DNA of 64,000 nucleotides from JBKHXF01 sp046566145. Lineage in GTDB: Bacteria > Actinomycetota > Nitriliruptoria > Nitriliruptorales > Nitriliruptoraceae. A program made the translations under genes and the position numbers. The notes under the pieces were generated by a model. It was not told the DNA's origin and made no database searches. It saw only the letters and a program-made list of their open reading frames with translations. This document shows positions 9,496 to 17,603 of the stretch, piece after piece. Within the stretch, counting starts at the first letter, position 1. Each line of letters opens with the position of its first letter. The stretch covers positions 62,001 through 126,000 of the forward strand of contig JBKHXF010000015.1 of assembly GCA_046566145.1 (NCBI GenBank), read 5' to 3'.

Positions 9496-10256
9496 GCGCC
9501 GGGGTGGGGCTCGACGTCGCCCTCGTCACGGCGGCCCCGCTCGTCCTGACCGACGTCAGCCCGACCGTCCCCGCCGAGCACGCCGCCGACGTGGCGGCGC
9601 TGCGTGCCGGCTGCGCCGACGCGCTCGCGACGGCCCTGGCGCGAGGCGCACCGCCGGCGCGGGCCGTCGCCCTCGGTGTCGACGAGCGCACCACCGTGTG
9701 GTCGCGGCCGACGGGCGACCTGCGGGGACTCGGCCACCCGCAGGCCCGCGTCGACGCGCCGGCGGTCGAGCCGGAGCTGGCCGTGCGGCTCGGCGAGGCG
9801 CTCGGCGTGTCCGTGCACGACGCCCCGCTCCCACCCGACCTCGTCGTCGTGGTCGGCCTGCTCCACGCGGCCGCCCCCGGCCTGCCCGTGGTCGGGGTGA
9901 GCGTCCCCGCCGCTGCGCCGGCGGCCCGGCTGGCCGAGGTCGGCGCGACGCTGCGCCGCTGGGCCGACGACGCCGGCGGTCGCACCCTCGTCGCGGCCCC
10001 CGGCGACCTCAGCGCCGCCCGGGACACGACCAGCCCCGGCTACCTCGTCGACGGCGCACTCGACGCCGACGAGCGCGCCGTCGCCGCGCTGCGCGCGGGG
10101 GACGCCGTCGCGCTCGCCGGGCTCGGCCCGACCGAGGCGGCCCGGGTGGCTGCCCGGGGCTGGGCCCCGCTCGTCGTCGCGCTCGCCGCCGGCGCGGACC
10201 CCCTCGACGTCACGCACGTGGTCACCCGGGGCGTCGGGCACGCCGTCGGCGCGTGA
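9492..10256 (+). CDS. Class III extradiol dioxygenase subunit B-like protein
   Basis: 254-aa protein whose overall pattern (VVVVGLLHAAAPGLPVVGVSV in the middle, Ala/Gly-rich alpha/beta repeats) resembles the LigB/MEMO-like proteins that actinobacteria carry between miaB and miaA. The His residues expected of an active extradiol dioxygenase are not obvious, so catalysis is doubtful. Overlaps miaB and miaA by 4 bp each (GTGA), so its synthesis is tied to the tRNA modification enzymes; the functional link is unknown. Family call is from position plus general pattern. Confidence 0.6.
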   Translation: MSAGVGLDVALVTAAPLVLTDVSPTVPAEHAADVAALRAGCADALATALARGAPPARAVALGVDERTTVWSRPTGDLRGLGHPQARVDAPAVEPELAVRLGEALGVSVHDAPLPPDLVVVVGLLHAAAPGLPVVGVSVPAAAPAARLAEVGATLRRWADDAGGRTLVAAPGDLSAARDTTSPGYLVDGALDADERAVAALRAGDAVALAGLGPTEAARVAARGWAPLVVALAAGADPLDVTHVVTRGVGHAVGA

Positions 10257-11182
10257 CCGACACGCCGGTCCTGGCGCTCGTCGGCCCGACCGCGTCGGGC
10301 AAGTCGGCGGTCGCGCTCGACGTCGCGGAGACCGCCCGCGCCGCGGGCGTCGACGTCGAGCTGGTCGCGGTGGACGCCTTCACCATCTACGAGGGGATGG
10401 TCGTCGGGACCGCGGCGCCGGACGCACAGGAGCGGGCGCGCGTGCCGCACCACCTCGTCGGGGTCCTGGCCCCGGACGAGGAGGTCACCGTCGCGTGGTT
10501 CCAGGCCGAGGCCCGCGCCGTGGTGGCGCGGCTCCGCGCCGCCGGGACGGTGCCGCTGCTCGTGGGCGGCTCCGGGCTGTACTTCCGCGCGGTGGTCGAC
10601 GACCTCCGCTTCCCGCCGACCGACGAGGCCGTCCGCGCGGCGCTCGAGGCCCGCTACGCCGACGACCCCGAGCGGGCCCACGCGCACCTCACGGCCGTGG
10701 ACCCCGAGGCGGCGGCGAAGATCGAGCCGGGCAACCTCCGACGCTCCGTGCGGGCGCTCGAGGTCCTCGAGCTCACGGGGGAGCGGTTCTCCTCCTTCGC
10801 CGACGCGTGGGACCGCCACACGTCGGTCGTCGGGCCGCTGACCGTCGCGATGCTCGACCTGCCGACCCCGCTGCTGCGGGAGCGGATCGACCGGCGGGCC
10901 GAGGCCATGGTCGCCGGCGGGCTGCTCGAGGAGGCCGCGGCCCTGCGGGCTCGGCCGGGCGGGCTGTCCCGCACGGCGCGGCAGGCCATCGGCTACGCCG
11001 AGGCGTTCGCCGTGCTCGACGGCGACGCCCCCGTCCACGGCCTCGCGGCCAGCGTCGCCGACCGCACCTGGCGCTACGCGCGGCGCCAACGGGCGTGGTT
11101 CCGCCGCGACCCGCGCTGCGACGGCGCCGAGCCCGACCGCGTCCGCCGGACGCTGCTCGACGCCCTCGGGCTGCACCCCTGA
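10253..11182 (+). CDS. miaA: tRNA dimethylallyltransferase MiaA
   Basis: 309-aa P-loop enzyme that transfers a dimethylallyl group to N6 of A37 in tRNA, the substrate later used by MiaB. Walker A GPTASGKS at about 9-16; VDAFTIYEGM replaces the usual VDSMQVYRGM region, a diverged form seen in actinobacteria; GSGLYFRAVVDDL and RTARQAIGY are typical. GTG start overlaps the previous stop (GTGA). Confidence 0.95.
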   Translation: MTDTPVLALVGPTASGKSAVALDVAETARAAGVDVELVAVDAFTIYEGMVVGTAAPDAQERARVPHHLVGVLAPDEEVTVAWFQAEARAVVARLRAAGTVPLLVGGSGLYFRAVVDDLRFPPTDEAVRAALEARYADDPERAHAHLTAVDPEAAAKIEPGNLRRSVRALEVLELTGERFSSFADAWDRHTSVVGPLTVAMLDLPTPLLRERIDRRAEAMVAGGLLEEAAALRARPGGLSRTARQAIGYAEAFAVLDGDAPVHGLAASVADRTWRYARRQRAWFRRDPRCDGAEPDRVRRTLLDALGLHP

Positions 11183-11186
11183 GCAG

Positions 11187-11192
11187 TACGCT
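11187..11192 (+). promoter_or_regulatory. Putative -10 element (TACGCT) for dapF
   Basis: TACGCT lies in the 62-bp miaA-dapF gap, about 53 nt before the dapF start, and matches the window-wide TAnnnT form. Confidence 0.4.
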
Positions 11193-11244
11193 CGACCGCC
11201 TGACAGCCACCCCCGACCGCGACCCCCAGGGAGCCCCCCCACAC

Positions 11245-12132
11245 GTGCGGTTCACCAAGGCACACGGCACCGGCAACGACTTCGTCGTGCTGGCCGACCT
11301 CGACGGGACGATCGACCTGACGCCGGCGCTGGTCCGTGCCCTCTGCGACCGCCGCACCGGCGTCGGCGCGGACGGGGTGCTGCGCATCACCGGCACCGAC
11401 GCCGGCGGCGCGGTCTTCATGGACTACCGCAACGCCGACGGGTCCGTGGTCGAGATGTGCGGCAACGGGGTCCGGGTGGTCGCCAAGCACGTCGTCGACC
11501 ACGACCTCGCGGCCCCCGACGCCGACGGTCGGCTCGTCGTGGACACCCGCGCCGGCGCCCGGCCGGTGGCCGTGCACCGCGGCGCCGGCGGCGCCGTGGA
11601 GCGGGTGACCGTGTGGATGGGCGCGCCGGCGGTGTCGGCCACCGCCGTCGCGCTCGACGTGTCGGACCCCGCCGGTGGGCGCCACACCCTCGAGGTCGAG
11701 CACGACGGGCGTCGTCACGCCCTCGACGTCGTGACCGTCTCGATGGGCAACCCGCACGTCGTCACGCTCGTCGACGACGTGGCGGTCGCGCCCGTGACGA
11801 CGCTCGGACCGGTCGTGGAGACCGACCCGCGGTTCGGTGAGGGCACCAACGTCGAGTTCCTCGAGGTCACCGCCCCCGACCACGCGCGCCTGCGCGTGTG
11901 GGAGCGGGGGGTCGGCGAGACCATGTCGTGCGGCACGGGGGCGTGCGCGGCGCTGGTCGCCGCCCAGCGCCTCGGCCGCCTCGGCACGGCCGCGTCGATC
12001 GACGTGCCGGGCGGCCGACTGGAGCTCGTCCACGACCCCGACGCCGACCCACAGGTCCGGATGACGGGACCCGCCGTCGAGGTGGCCCACGGCGAGCTCG
12101 ACCGTGCGTGGCTCGCGGCGGTCCGCGCGTGA
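11245..12132 (+). CDS. dapF: Diaminopimelate epimerase
   Basis: 295-aa enzyme converting LL- to meso-diaminopimelate for lysine and peptidoglycan synthesis. Both catalytic cysteines are present in their motifs: C72 in CGNGVR and C229 in SCGTGACA; GTGNDFVV opens the N-terminal half. GTG 11245 is preceded by CAGGGAG at about 11 nt. Next gene hflX overlaps by GTGA. Confidence 0.95.
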   Translation: MRFTKAHGTGNDFVVLADLDGTIDLTPALVRALCDRRTGVGADGVLRITGTDAGGAVFMDYRNADGSVVEMCGNGVRVVAKHVVDHDLAAPDADGRLVVDTRAGARPVAVHRGAGGAVERVTVWMGAPAVSATAVALDVSDPAGGRHTLEVEHDGRRHALDVVTVSMGNPHVVTLVDDVAVAPVTTLGPVVETDPRFGEGTNVEFLEVTAPDHARLRVWERGVGETMSCGTGACAALVAAQRLGRLGTAASIDVPGGRLELVHDPDADPQVRMTGPAVEVAHGELDRAWLAAVRA

Positions 12133-13754
12133 GCGACCCCACGACGCCCGACCCCACGACGCCCGAGCCCGACCTGCAGTCCGACCTGCCGCGGCACCGG
12201 GTCATCCGCTTCGGTGCCGACGACGCCGACCGGGGCTGGACCGACGACCTCGCCGACCCTGCCGCCCTCGCCGAGCTGCGCCGCGACCCCGGCATCGACC
12301 TCGACGACCCGGACGAGGGCGGCGCCGCCGACGCGGACGGGGAGGGCGAGCTCCGGCTCACCCGCTCGGCCCGCCGGCGGCTCGAGCGCGACGTCATCGA
12401 CGACGAGGCGCCGCGCGAGGGCGTCGACATCATCCGCCAGGTCGAGGTCGCCATCGTCGTCGGCGTCCAGCTGCCGGGCCGCACCGACGCCGACATCTCC
12501 GCCTCCCTCGACGAGCTCGAGGCCCTGCTGGAGACCGCCGGCGGCGAGGTCGTCGCCCGCGTCGTGCAGAAGCGCGACGCCCCCCACGCCGCCACGTACA
12601 TCGGGGAGGGCAAGGTCACCGAGCTCCGCGACCTGGCCCGCGACCTCGGGGCCGACGCGGTCGTGTTCGACGACGAGCTCGCGCCGGCGCAGCAGCGCAA
12701 CCTCGAGGAGCGGATCAAGCAGAAGGTCCTCGACCGGACCATCGTGATCCTCGACATCTTCGCGCAGCACGCGACGAGCCGGGAGGGCAAGGCCCAGGTC
12801 GAGCTCGCGCAGATGACCTACATGCTGCCCCGCCTGCGCGGCTGGGGCACCGCGCTGTCGCGGCAGGCGGGTGGCCGGGTCGCCGGTGGCGCCGGCATCG
12901 GTGGCCGCGGCCCGGGCGAGACCCAGCTCGAGGTCGACCGCCGGCGCATCATGCGCCGCATCCGCAAGCTCAAGGCCGACCTCGAGGACTACGAGCGCAT
13001 CCGGCGCACCAAGTCGGCCCGCCGCGAGCGGGCGTCGGTCCCGACCGTCGCGCTGGTCGGCTACACCAACGCCGGCAAGTCGTCGCTGCTGAACCGGCTC
13101 ACCGAGTCGGAGGTGCTGGTCGAGGACCAGCTCTTCGCGACGCTCGACCCGACCGCCCGGCAGCTCGAGCTGCCCGACGGTCGCCAGGTCGTGCTGACCG
13201 ACACGGTCGGGTTCATCCGCAAGCTCCCGACCGGCCTCATCGAGGCCTTCATGTCGACGCTGGAGGAGTCGGCGCGCGCCGACCTGCTCCTCCACGTCGT
13301 CGACGCCTCCCACCCGGAGGCCGAGGCGCACATCGTCGCCGTCCGGGAGGTGCTGGAGGAGATCGGCGCCGACGAGCTGCCGCAGCAGCTCGTGCTCAAC
13401 AAGGCCGACGCCGCCGACCGCGCGCTCGTCGGCTCGCTCGCCCGCCGGATCGAGTCGGAGCTCGGCGTCACCCCGGTCGTCGTGTCCGCCCACACCGGGC
13501 AGGGCGTCGAGGACCTGCTGTCCCGGCTCGCCACCGCCCTGCCCGGCGGGCGGGTCGCCGTGTCGGGGACGATCCCCTACGACCGGCACGACCTGGTCGC
13601 GGCCGCGCACGAGCACGGCGAGGTCCACGCCGAGGAGCACGGCCCCGAGGGCACCCACCTCAAGGCGACCGTGGACGTGGAGGTCGCGACGGCCATGCGG
13701 CCCTTCCTCGACGTCGACCCGTTCGCGGTCGAGCTCGAGGACTGGGAGCGCTGA
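12129..13754 (+). CDS. hflX: GTPase HflX
   Basis: 541-aa ribosome-associated GTPase that splits stalled or stressed ribosomes. The HflX N-terminal domain (about 110-290) includes GGRGPGETQLEVDRR; the G domain has G1 GYTNAGKS, G3 DTVGF and G4 NKAD. An acidic, Asp/Pro-rich N-terminal extension of about 100 residues is longer than in E. coli. The GTG start overlaps the dapF stop; two PH-domain genes follow at once. Confidence 0.95.
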   Translation: MSDPTTPDPTTPEPDLQSDLPRHRVIRFGADDADRGWTDDLADPAALAELRRDPGIDLDDPDEGGAADADGEGELRLTRSARRRLERDVIDDEAPREGVDIIRQVEVAIVVGVQLPGRTDADISASLDELEALLETAGGEVVARVVQKRDAPHAATYIGEGKVTELRDLARDLGADAVVFDDELAPAQQRNLEERIKQKVLDRTIVILDIFAQHATSREGKAQVELAQMTYMLPRLRGWGTALSRQAGGRVAGGAGIGGRGPGETQLEVDRRRIMRRIRKLKADLEDYERIRRTKSARRERASVPTVALVGYTNAGKSSLLNRLTESEVLVEDQLFATLDPTARQLELPDGRQVVLTDTVGFIRKLPTGLIEAFMSTLEESARADLLLHVVDASHPEAEAHIVAVREVLEEIGADELPQQLVLNKADAADRALVGSLARRIESELGVTPVVVSAHTGQGVEDLLSRLATALPGGRVAVSGTIPYDRHDLVAAAHEHGEVHAEEHGPEGTHLKATVDVEVATAMRPFLDVDPFAVELEDWER

Positions 13755-13756
13755 GG

Positions 13757-14242
13757 GTGCAGCCGCTCGACCGTGGGATCGTGACCGTGTGGACCGTCGC
13801 CGGCCTGCTCGGCACCGCGCCGCTCCTGCTCGCTGCCCTGGCGCTGGCGGAGGTGGTCGGACCGGCGTTCGGCGGTGCCGTCCTCTCGGTCTGGTTGGTC
13901 GCCGCGGTCCTCGCGGGCGTCGTGGTGCCGCGCTGGCGGTTCCGCCACACCGGCTGGTCGCTCGAGGACGGCGTCCTGCAGGTGCGACGCGGTGCGGTGC
14001 TGCGCTCGCACACGGCCGTGCCCGTCTTCCGGGTCCAGCACGTCGACCTCGCGCAGGGCCCGCTCGACCGCGCCGCCGGCGTGCAGTCCCTGACCGTGCA
14101 CACGGCGGCCCCGGCGGCCGACGTCGTCCTGCCGGGGCTGCGTGCCGAGGACGCCGAGGCGCTGCGGGCCCGCCTGCTCGACCTCGCCCGGGAGGCGGTC
14201 GACCGCCACGACGACCGGTCCGGGACCCGCGACGGTGTCTGA
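13757..14242 (+). CDS. PH domain-containing membrane protein (bPH2/DUF304, YdbS-like)
   Basis: 161-aa protein with two N-terminal membrane helices (about residues 8-30 and 34-54) followed by a bacterial PH-like domain (about 60-140) that begins FRHTGWSLEDGVLQVRRG, a DUF304 hallmark. It pairs with the larger PH protein downstream, as ydbS pairs with ydbT in Bacillus, where the pair influences sensitivity to some antimicrobials. GTG start is 2 nt after the hflX stop; the end overlaps the next gene by 8 bp. Confidence 0.8.
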   Translation: MQPLDRGIVTVWTVAGLLGTAPLLLAALALAEVVGPAFGGAVLSVWLVAAVLAGVVVPRWRFRHTGWSLEDGVLQVRRGAVLRSHTAVPVFRVQHVDLAQGPLDRAAGVQSLTVHTAAPAADVVLPGLRAEDAEALRARLLDLAREAVDRHDDRSGTRDGV

Positions 14243-15710
14243 GCCGACCGCAGCGACCGGGACGGGGCCGGTCCGGCTGCACCCGTGGAGCATCGTGCGG
14301 GGCATCGACCCGCGGGCGCTGGCCCAGCTGGTCCCCGCCGTCGTCGTCGCGGCCGTCAGCCTGGGCACCGGCGTGGTCGTCCCGCTGCTGCTCGTCGCCC
14401 TGCCCGTCGTCGCGGCCGTGCGCGTCGTCGCCTGGCAGCGCCACACCGTCGAGGTCACCGCGACCGCGGTCGTCGAGCGTCGCGGGGTCCTGCAGCGGCG
14501 GGAGCGGACCGTCGAGCTCGCGCGCCTGCAGCAGGTCGAGGTCGAGCAGGGCCTCCTCGACCGGCTCCTCGGCACCGCCGTGGTCCGACTCGAGACCGCG
14601 TCGGACGCGTCGGACGTGGAGCTCGAGCTCCAGGTCGTGACGCTCGAGCAGGCCCACCGGCTGCGCGCGTCGCTGGCGCCGGCGGCTGCGGACGCCGACG
14701 GGGCCGGGCCCGATGCGGTCGAGCTCGTGCGGGTCCCCATGGCCCACGTCGCGCTGGCCTCCCTGACGGGGCGCCGGCTGCTGGCCGTGCCGGCCCTGGT
14801 CGGGGCCGCCGTGGGGCTGCTGCAGGACGTGGCGCCCGGCGAGGAGCTGGGGGAGCGCGCCACCGACGTCGCGGGCACCGTCGCCGCCCGGCTCGGCCTG
14901 GGCGCGGTCCTGCTGCTCGTCGCCGGGGTCGTCGTGCTCACCGCCGGCGCGGCCCTGGTCACCGGGATGCTGCGCGACGGCGACTTCCGGATCCACGAGG
15001 TCGGTGACGACCTGCACGTCCGGCGGGGCCTGCTCGCGGTCCGTGAGGCGGTGGTGCCCCGTGCCCGGTTGCAGCTCGTCACCGTCCACCACGGGTGGCT
15101 GCGCCGGCAGCTCGGCTTCGCGAGCCTCACGCTGCACTCCGCCGGCGGCGCGGGGGGTGACGCGGTCGAGCGCTCGCTGACGGTGCCACTGGTCCCGACC
15201 GCCGCCGCCAAGCCCCTCGCGCTGGCCCTGCTGCCCGACGCCGGCCCGCTGCCACCGCTGGCGCCGCACCCGCCGGCGGGGCGTCGTCGTGCGCGGGTCC
15301 GGGCCGGCCTCCGGCTGGCGTGGGTCCCGCTCGCGCTGCTCGGCCCCACGTGGGCCTTCACCGGTTCGGCCGGCGCCGCGGCCGTGGCGGCCGGCGCCGC
15401 GCTGGTGGCGGTGGTCGCCCTCGCGTGGGTGGTCGGGACGGCCGACCACCGCCGGCGCGCCTCGGCGCTCGCCGGCGGTTGGCTCGTGACCCGTCAGGGT
15501 GCCTTCGTGGTCGTCGAGGCCTACGCCCCGAGCGGCAAGGCCCAGGGGGTCACCGTCCGCTCGAGCCCGTTCCAGCGTCGGCTCGGCCTGGCCACGCTGC
15601 TGGTCCCCGTGGCCGGCCACGGGGGCGGCGTGGAGGTGCTCGACGTGGACGAGGCCCGGGCGGACGCCTGGGCCTCGTCGCTGCTCAGCGCAGGGAGCGC
15701 AGCACCGTGA
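14235..15710 (+). CDS. Multi-domain PH membrane protein (DUF304 repeats, YdbT-like)
   Basis: 491-aa membrane protein with three PH-like segments alternating with membrane helices. PH segments begin near residues 68 (HTVEVTATAVVERRGVLQ), 255 (IHEVGDDLHVRRGLL) and 400 (GGWLVTRQGAFVVVE); helix pairs lie near 30-60, 180-250 and 365-400. It probably forms a complex with the preceding YdbS-like protein; ligand unknown. Its last 26 bp overlap the convergent lexA gene. Confidence 0.8.
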   Translation: MSEPTAATGTGPVRLHPWSIVRGIDPRALAQLVPAVVVAAVSLGTGVVVPLLLVALPVVAAVRVVAWQRHTVEVTATAVVERRGVLQRRERTVELARLQQVEVEQGLLDRLLGTAVVRLETASDASDVELELQVVTLEQAHRLRASLAPAAADADGAGPDAVELVRVPMAHVALASLTGRRLLAVPALVGAAVGLLQDVAPGEELGERATDVAGTVAARLGLGAVLLLVAGVVVLTAGAALVTGMLRDGDFRIHEVGDDLHVRRGLLAVREAVVPRARLQLVTVHHGWLRRQLGFASLTLHSAGGAGGDAVERSLTVPLVPTAAAKPLALALLPDAGPLPPLAPHPPAGRRRARVRAGLRLAWVPLALLGPTWAFTGSAGAAAVAAGAALVAVVALAWVVGTADHRRRASALAGGWLVTRQGAFVVVEAYAPSGKAQGVTVRSSPFQRRLGLATLLVPVAGHGGGVEVLDVDEARADAWASSLLSAGSAAP

Positions 15711-16335
15711 CGACCTTGCCCATGACGCGTGCGTCCGCGTCGGGCGTGACCGGGATCGGCTCGTAGCGCTCGTTGGCCGGGTCGAGGAACACCTCGCCGG
15801 CCTTCGTGCGACGGAAGAACTTCACGGTGGCCTCGCCGTCGACGAGCGCGGCGCACATCTCGCCCTGCTCGACCGTCGGCTGCTCGCGCACGACGACGAG
15901 GTCGCCGTCGAACACGCCGGCCTCGATCATCGACTCGCCCCGCACGCGCAGCATGAAGAGGTTGCCGTCCCCGGTGAGCTCCTCCGGCAGCGGGTACACC
16001 GACTCGACCCGCTCCTCCGCGAGGATCGGCGCGCCGGCGGCGATCTCGCCGACGAGCGGCACGTTGCGGGAGCGGCCGGGTCGCACGTCGAGCCCCGTGT
16101 CGAGGTCGCGGGCCACCTCGACCGCACGCGGCTTGGTGGCGTCACGACGGAGGTAGCCCTTGTCCGTCAGGGTCTCGAGCTGCGCGTGGACCGACGACGT
16201 CGAGCGCAGCCCGACCGCCTCGCCGATCTCGCGCACCGACGGCGGGTACCCGTGGGCCTCGACGTGTCCGTGGATCACCTCCAGGATGGCGCGCTGCCGC
16301 TCGGTCAGGTCCTCGGCCTCGTTCGGTGGCACCAC
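15685..16335 (-). CDS. lexA: SOS repressor LexA
   Basis: 216-aa LexA. N-terminal winged helix (about 8-70: LTERQRAILEVI, PPSVREIGEAVGL, STSSVHAQLETL); self-cleavage bond Ala100-Gly101; catalytic dyad Ser135 (RGESM) and Lys172 (TVKFF). RecA filaments trigger cleavage and release SOS genes. GTG 16335 has AGGAG (16346-16342) 6 nt upstream; a second GTG at 16332 is equally usable. Upstream TAGCGT (16429-16424) is a likely -10, with a LexA box just downstream, so it is autoregulated. Confidence 0.97.
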   Translation of the reverse strand: MVPPNEAEDLTERQRAILEVIHGHVEAHGYPPSVREIGEAVGLRSTSSVHAQLETLTDKGYLRRDATKPRAVEVARDLDTGLDVRPGRSRNVPLVGEIAAGAPILAEERVESVYPLPEELTGDGNLFMLRVRGESMIEAGVFDGDLVVVREQPTVEQGEMCAALVDGEATVKFFRRTKAGEVFLDPANERYEPIPVTPDADARVMGKVVTVLRSLR

Positions 16336-16398
16336 GGTCCGCTCCTGTCGCGCTCGGTCGCCGATGGTCGGTCGCCCTGGTCCGCCCCGCGGGTGGGG

Positions 16399-16429
16399 CG
16401 AACGCACGTTCGGTGACGGGGCCACGCTA
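16399..16429 (-). promoter_or_regulatory. lexA promoter with LexA box
   Basis: Perfect box CGAACGCACGTTCG at 16399-16412, lying over the presumed start site downstream of a TAGCGT -10 (complement of 16424-16429). The same -10 hexamer is used at recA. Confidence 0.85.
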
Positions 16430-16449
16430 GCGAGCTCGCGGCGCGTGGG

Positions 16450-16512
16450 CAAACACCTGTTCGGGGTGCGCGGCCGGGCCCGGTCGGCGTGCGGTGATCG
16501 AACACGTGTGCG
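16450..16512. promoter_or_regulatory. Two degenerate LexA-like boxes
   Basis: CAAACACCTGTTCG at 16450-16463 (one change from consensus in the left arm) and CGAACACGTGTGCG at 16499-16512 (one change in the right arm). They sit between perfect boxes on both sides, so they may be weaker sites in a cooperative array. Confidence 0.6.
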
Positions 16513-16520
16513 GTCGACGG

Positions 16521-16569
16521 TTGACGACCGAACGCGCGTTCGGTTCCGTGGTGGTCGAACAGGCGTTCG
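16521..16569 (+). promoter_or_regulatory. Two perfect LexA boxes facing the LysM gene
   Basis: CGAACGCGCGTTCG at 16529-16542 and CGAACAGGCGTTCG at 16556-16569; the second is identical to the recA box. TTGACG at 16521-16526 could be a -35 for rightward transcription. The 316 bp between lexA and the LysM gene hold no gene, only these sites. Confidence 0.8.
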
Positions 16570-16651
16570 GCATCCGCCGGATCCGTGTCACACCCCCCGG
16601 GTTGGCTCCCACCAGAGCCGCACGCCCCGCCCGGAACGCCAGGAGCACCCC

Positions 16652-17032
16652 ATGAGCGCCATCCCCGTCGCCGTCCGTCCCGCCCGTCGTCCCGCCCGTC
16701 GCCCAGAGCTCCGGCTCGTCGAGGCCGGCGGTCCCCGGGTCCCCCCGTCCGCCGCCACGTTCCGCCGCCGGCGCCTCGGCGTGCTGGGCGGCCTCCTGGC
16801 GATCGTGACCGGCCTGGTGCTCGCGATCGGCGGCATCGCGGACGCCGAGCCGACGGACCGGGTCGGCGGGCACGCGGTGATCGCACCCGGCACCACCCTC
16901 TGGGACGTGGCGGTCGAGCACGCGCCGGCGGGGACCGACACCCAGGCCTACCTCGTCGAGCTGCGCGACCTCAACGGCTTCGACGGTGGCTCGCTCGCCC
17001 CGTGGACCGTGGTCCTGCTGCCCGCCGAGTGA
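16652..17032 (+). CDS. LysM-domain membrane protein, candidate SOS-induced division inhibitor
   Basis: 126-aa protein with an Arg-rich cytoplasmic N-terminus (about 1-46), one membrane helix (about 48-66) and an outside LysM-like domain (TTLWDVA ... DLNGFDGGSLAPWTVVLLP). LysM binds peptidoglycan. The gene is divergent from lexA behind several LexA boxes and next to nrdR, the same setting as M. tuberculosis chiZ (Rv2719c) and corynebacterial divS, which halt division during SOS. I infer the same role by position and architecture; sequence identity to either was not tested. ATG 16652 has AGGAG 7 nt upstream. Confidence 0.7.
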   Translation: MSAIPVAVRPARRPARRPELRLVEAGGPRVPPSAATFRRRRLGVLGGLLAIVTGLVLAIGGIADAEPTDRVGGHAVIAPGTTLWDVAVEHAPAGTDTQAYLVELRDLNGFDGGSLAPWTVVLLPAE

Positions 17033-17042
17033 GGCGACGAGG

Positions 17043-17513
17043 TCAGTCGAGCTCCTTGGGCGGGTCCTCCTTGCGGAGCTCGACGAGCTCCTTCTCGAAG
17101 TCCTCCGGACCCTCGAAGTTCTTGTAGACCGACGCGAACCGGACGTAGGCGACCGGGTCGAGCTCCCGCAGCTGCGCGAGGACCTGCAGCCCGACCTGCT
17201 CCGAGCTGACCTCCCGAACCCCCTCCGCCCGCAGGGCTCGCTCCACCGCAGCCGCGGCGCGGTCGAGCTCGGCGGTCGCCACCCGCCCCTTCGCCGCGTT
17301 GAACATCCCGTCCCACACCTTCGTGCGGGAGAACGGGCTCGCAGCCCCGGACCGCTTGCGGACCAGCAGCTCGGGCTGCTCGAGGCGCTCGAACGTGGTG
17401 AACCGCTCCCCGCAGGCGCGGCACTCGCGCCGACGGCGGATCGCCTCGCCGTCGGGGCTGGGCCGGGAGTCGACGACGCGGTCCTCGTCGGTCCCGCAGG
17501 CCGGGCAGCGCAA
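17043..17513 (-). CDS. nrdR: Transcriptional repressor NrdR
   Basis: 156-aa regulator of ribonucleotide reductase genes. An N-terminal zinc ribbon (CPAC near residue 3, CRAC near 31) binds DNA and an ATP-cone (about 46-136) senses ATP/dATP. The only fitting start is TTG 17513, because the family begins M-R-C-P-A-C; GAGG lies 7 nt before it. Candidate targets are the two palindromes before nrdJ at 34.5 kb. The gene ends 10 nt from the convergent LysM gene. The acidic tail after residue 140 is normal for the family. Confidence 0.95.
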   Translation of the reverse strand: MRCPACGTDEDRVVDSRPSPDGEAIRRRRECRACGERFTTFERLEQPELLVRKRSGAASPFSRTKVWDGMFNAAKGRVATAELDRAAAAVERALRAEGVREVSSEQVGLQVLAQLRELDPVAYVRFASVYKNFEGPEDFEKELVELRKEDPPKELD

Positions 17514-17591
17514 CCGGGCACCTCGTTGGCGTGGGGGACGGCAGGTGCGGGGACGGTAGCGGGAGCGTCCGGGTCGACGGACCCGCACGGC

Positions 17592-17597
17592 TACGGT
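17592..17597 (+). promoter_or_regulatory. -10 element of a probable leaderless transcript
   Basis: TACGGT with only 6 nt to the ATG at 17604 and no ribosome site, the geometry of a leaderless actinobacterial mRNA. Confidence 0.5.
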
Positions 17598-17603
17598 GCT
17601 CGC

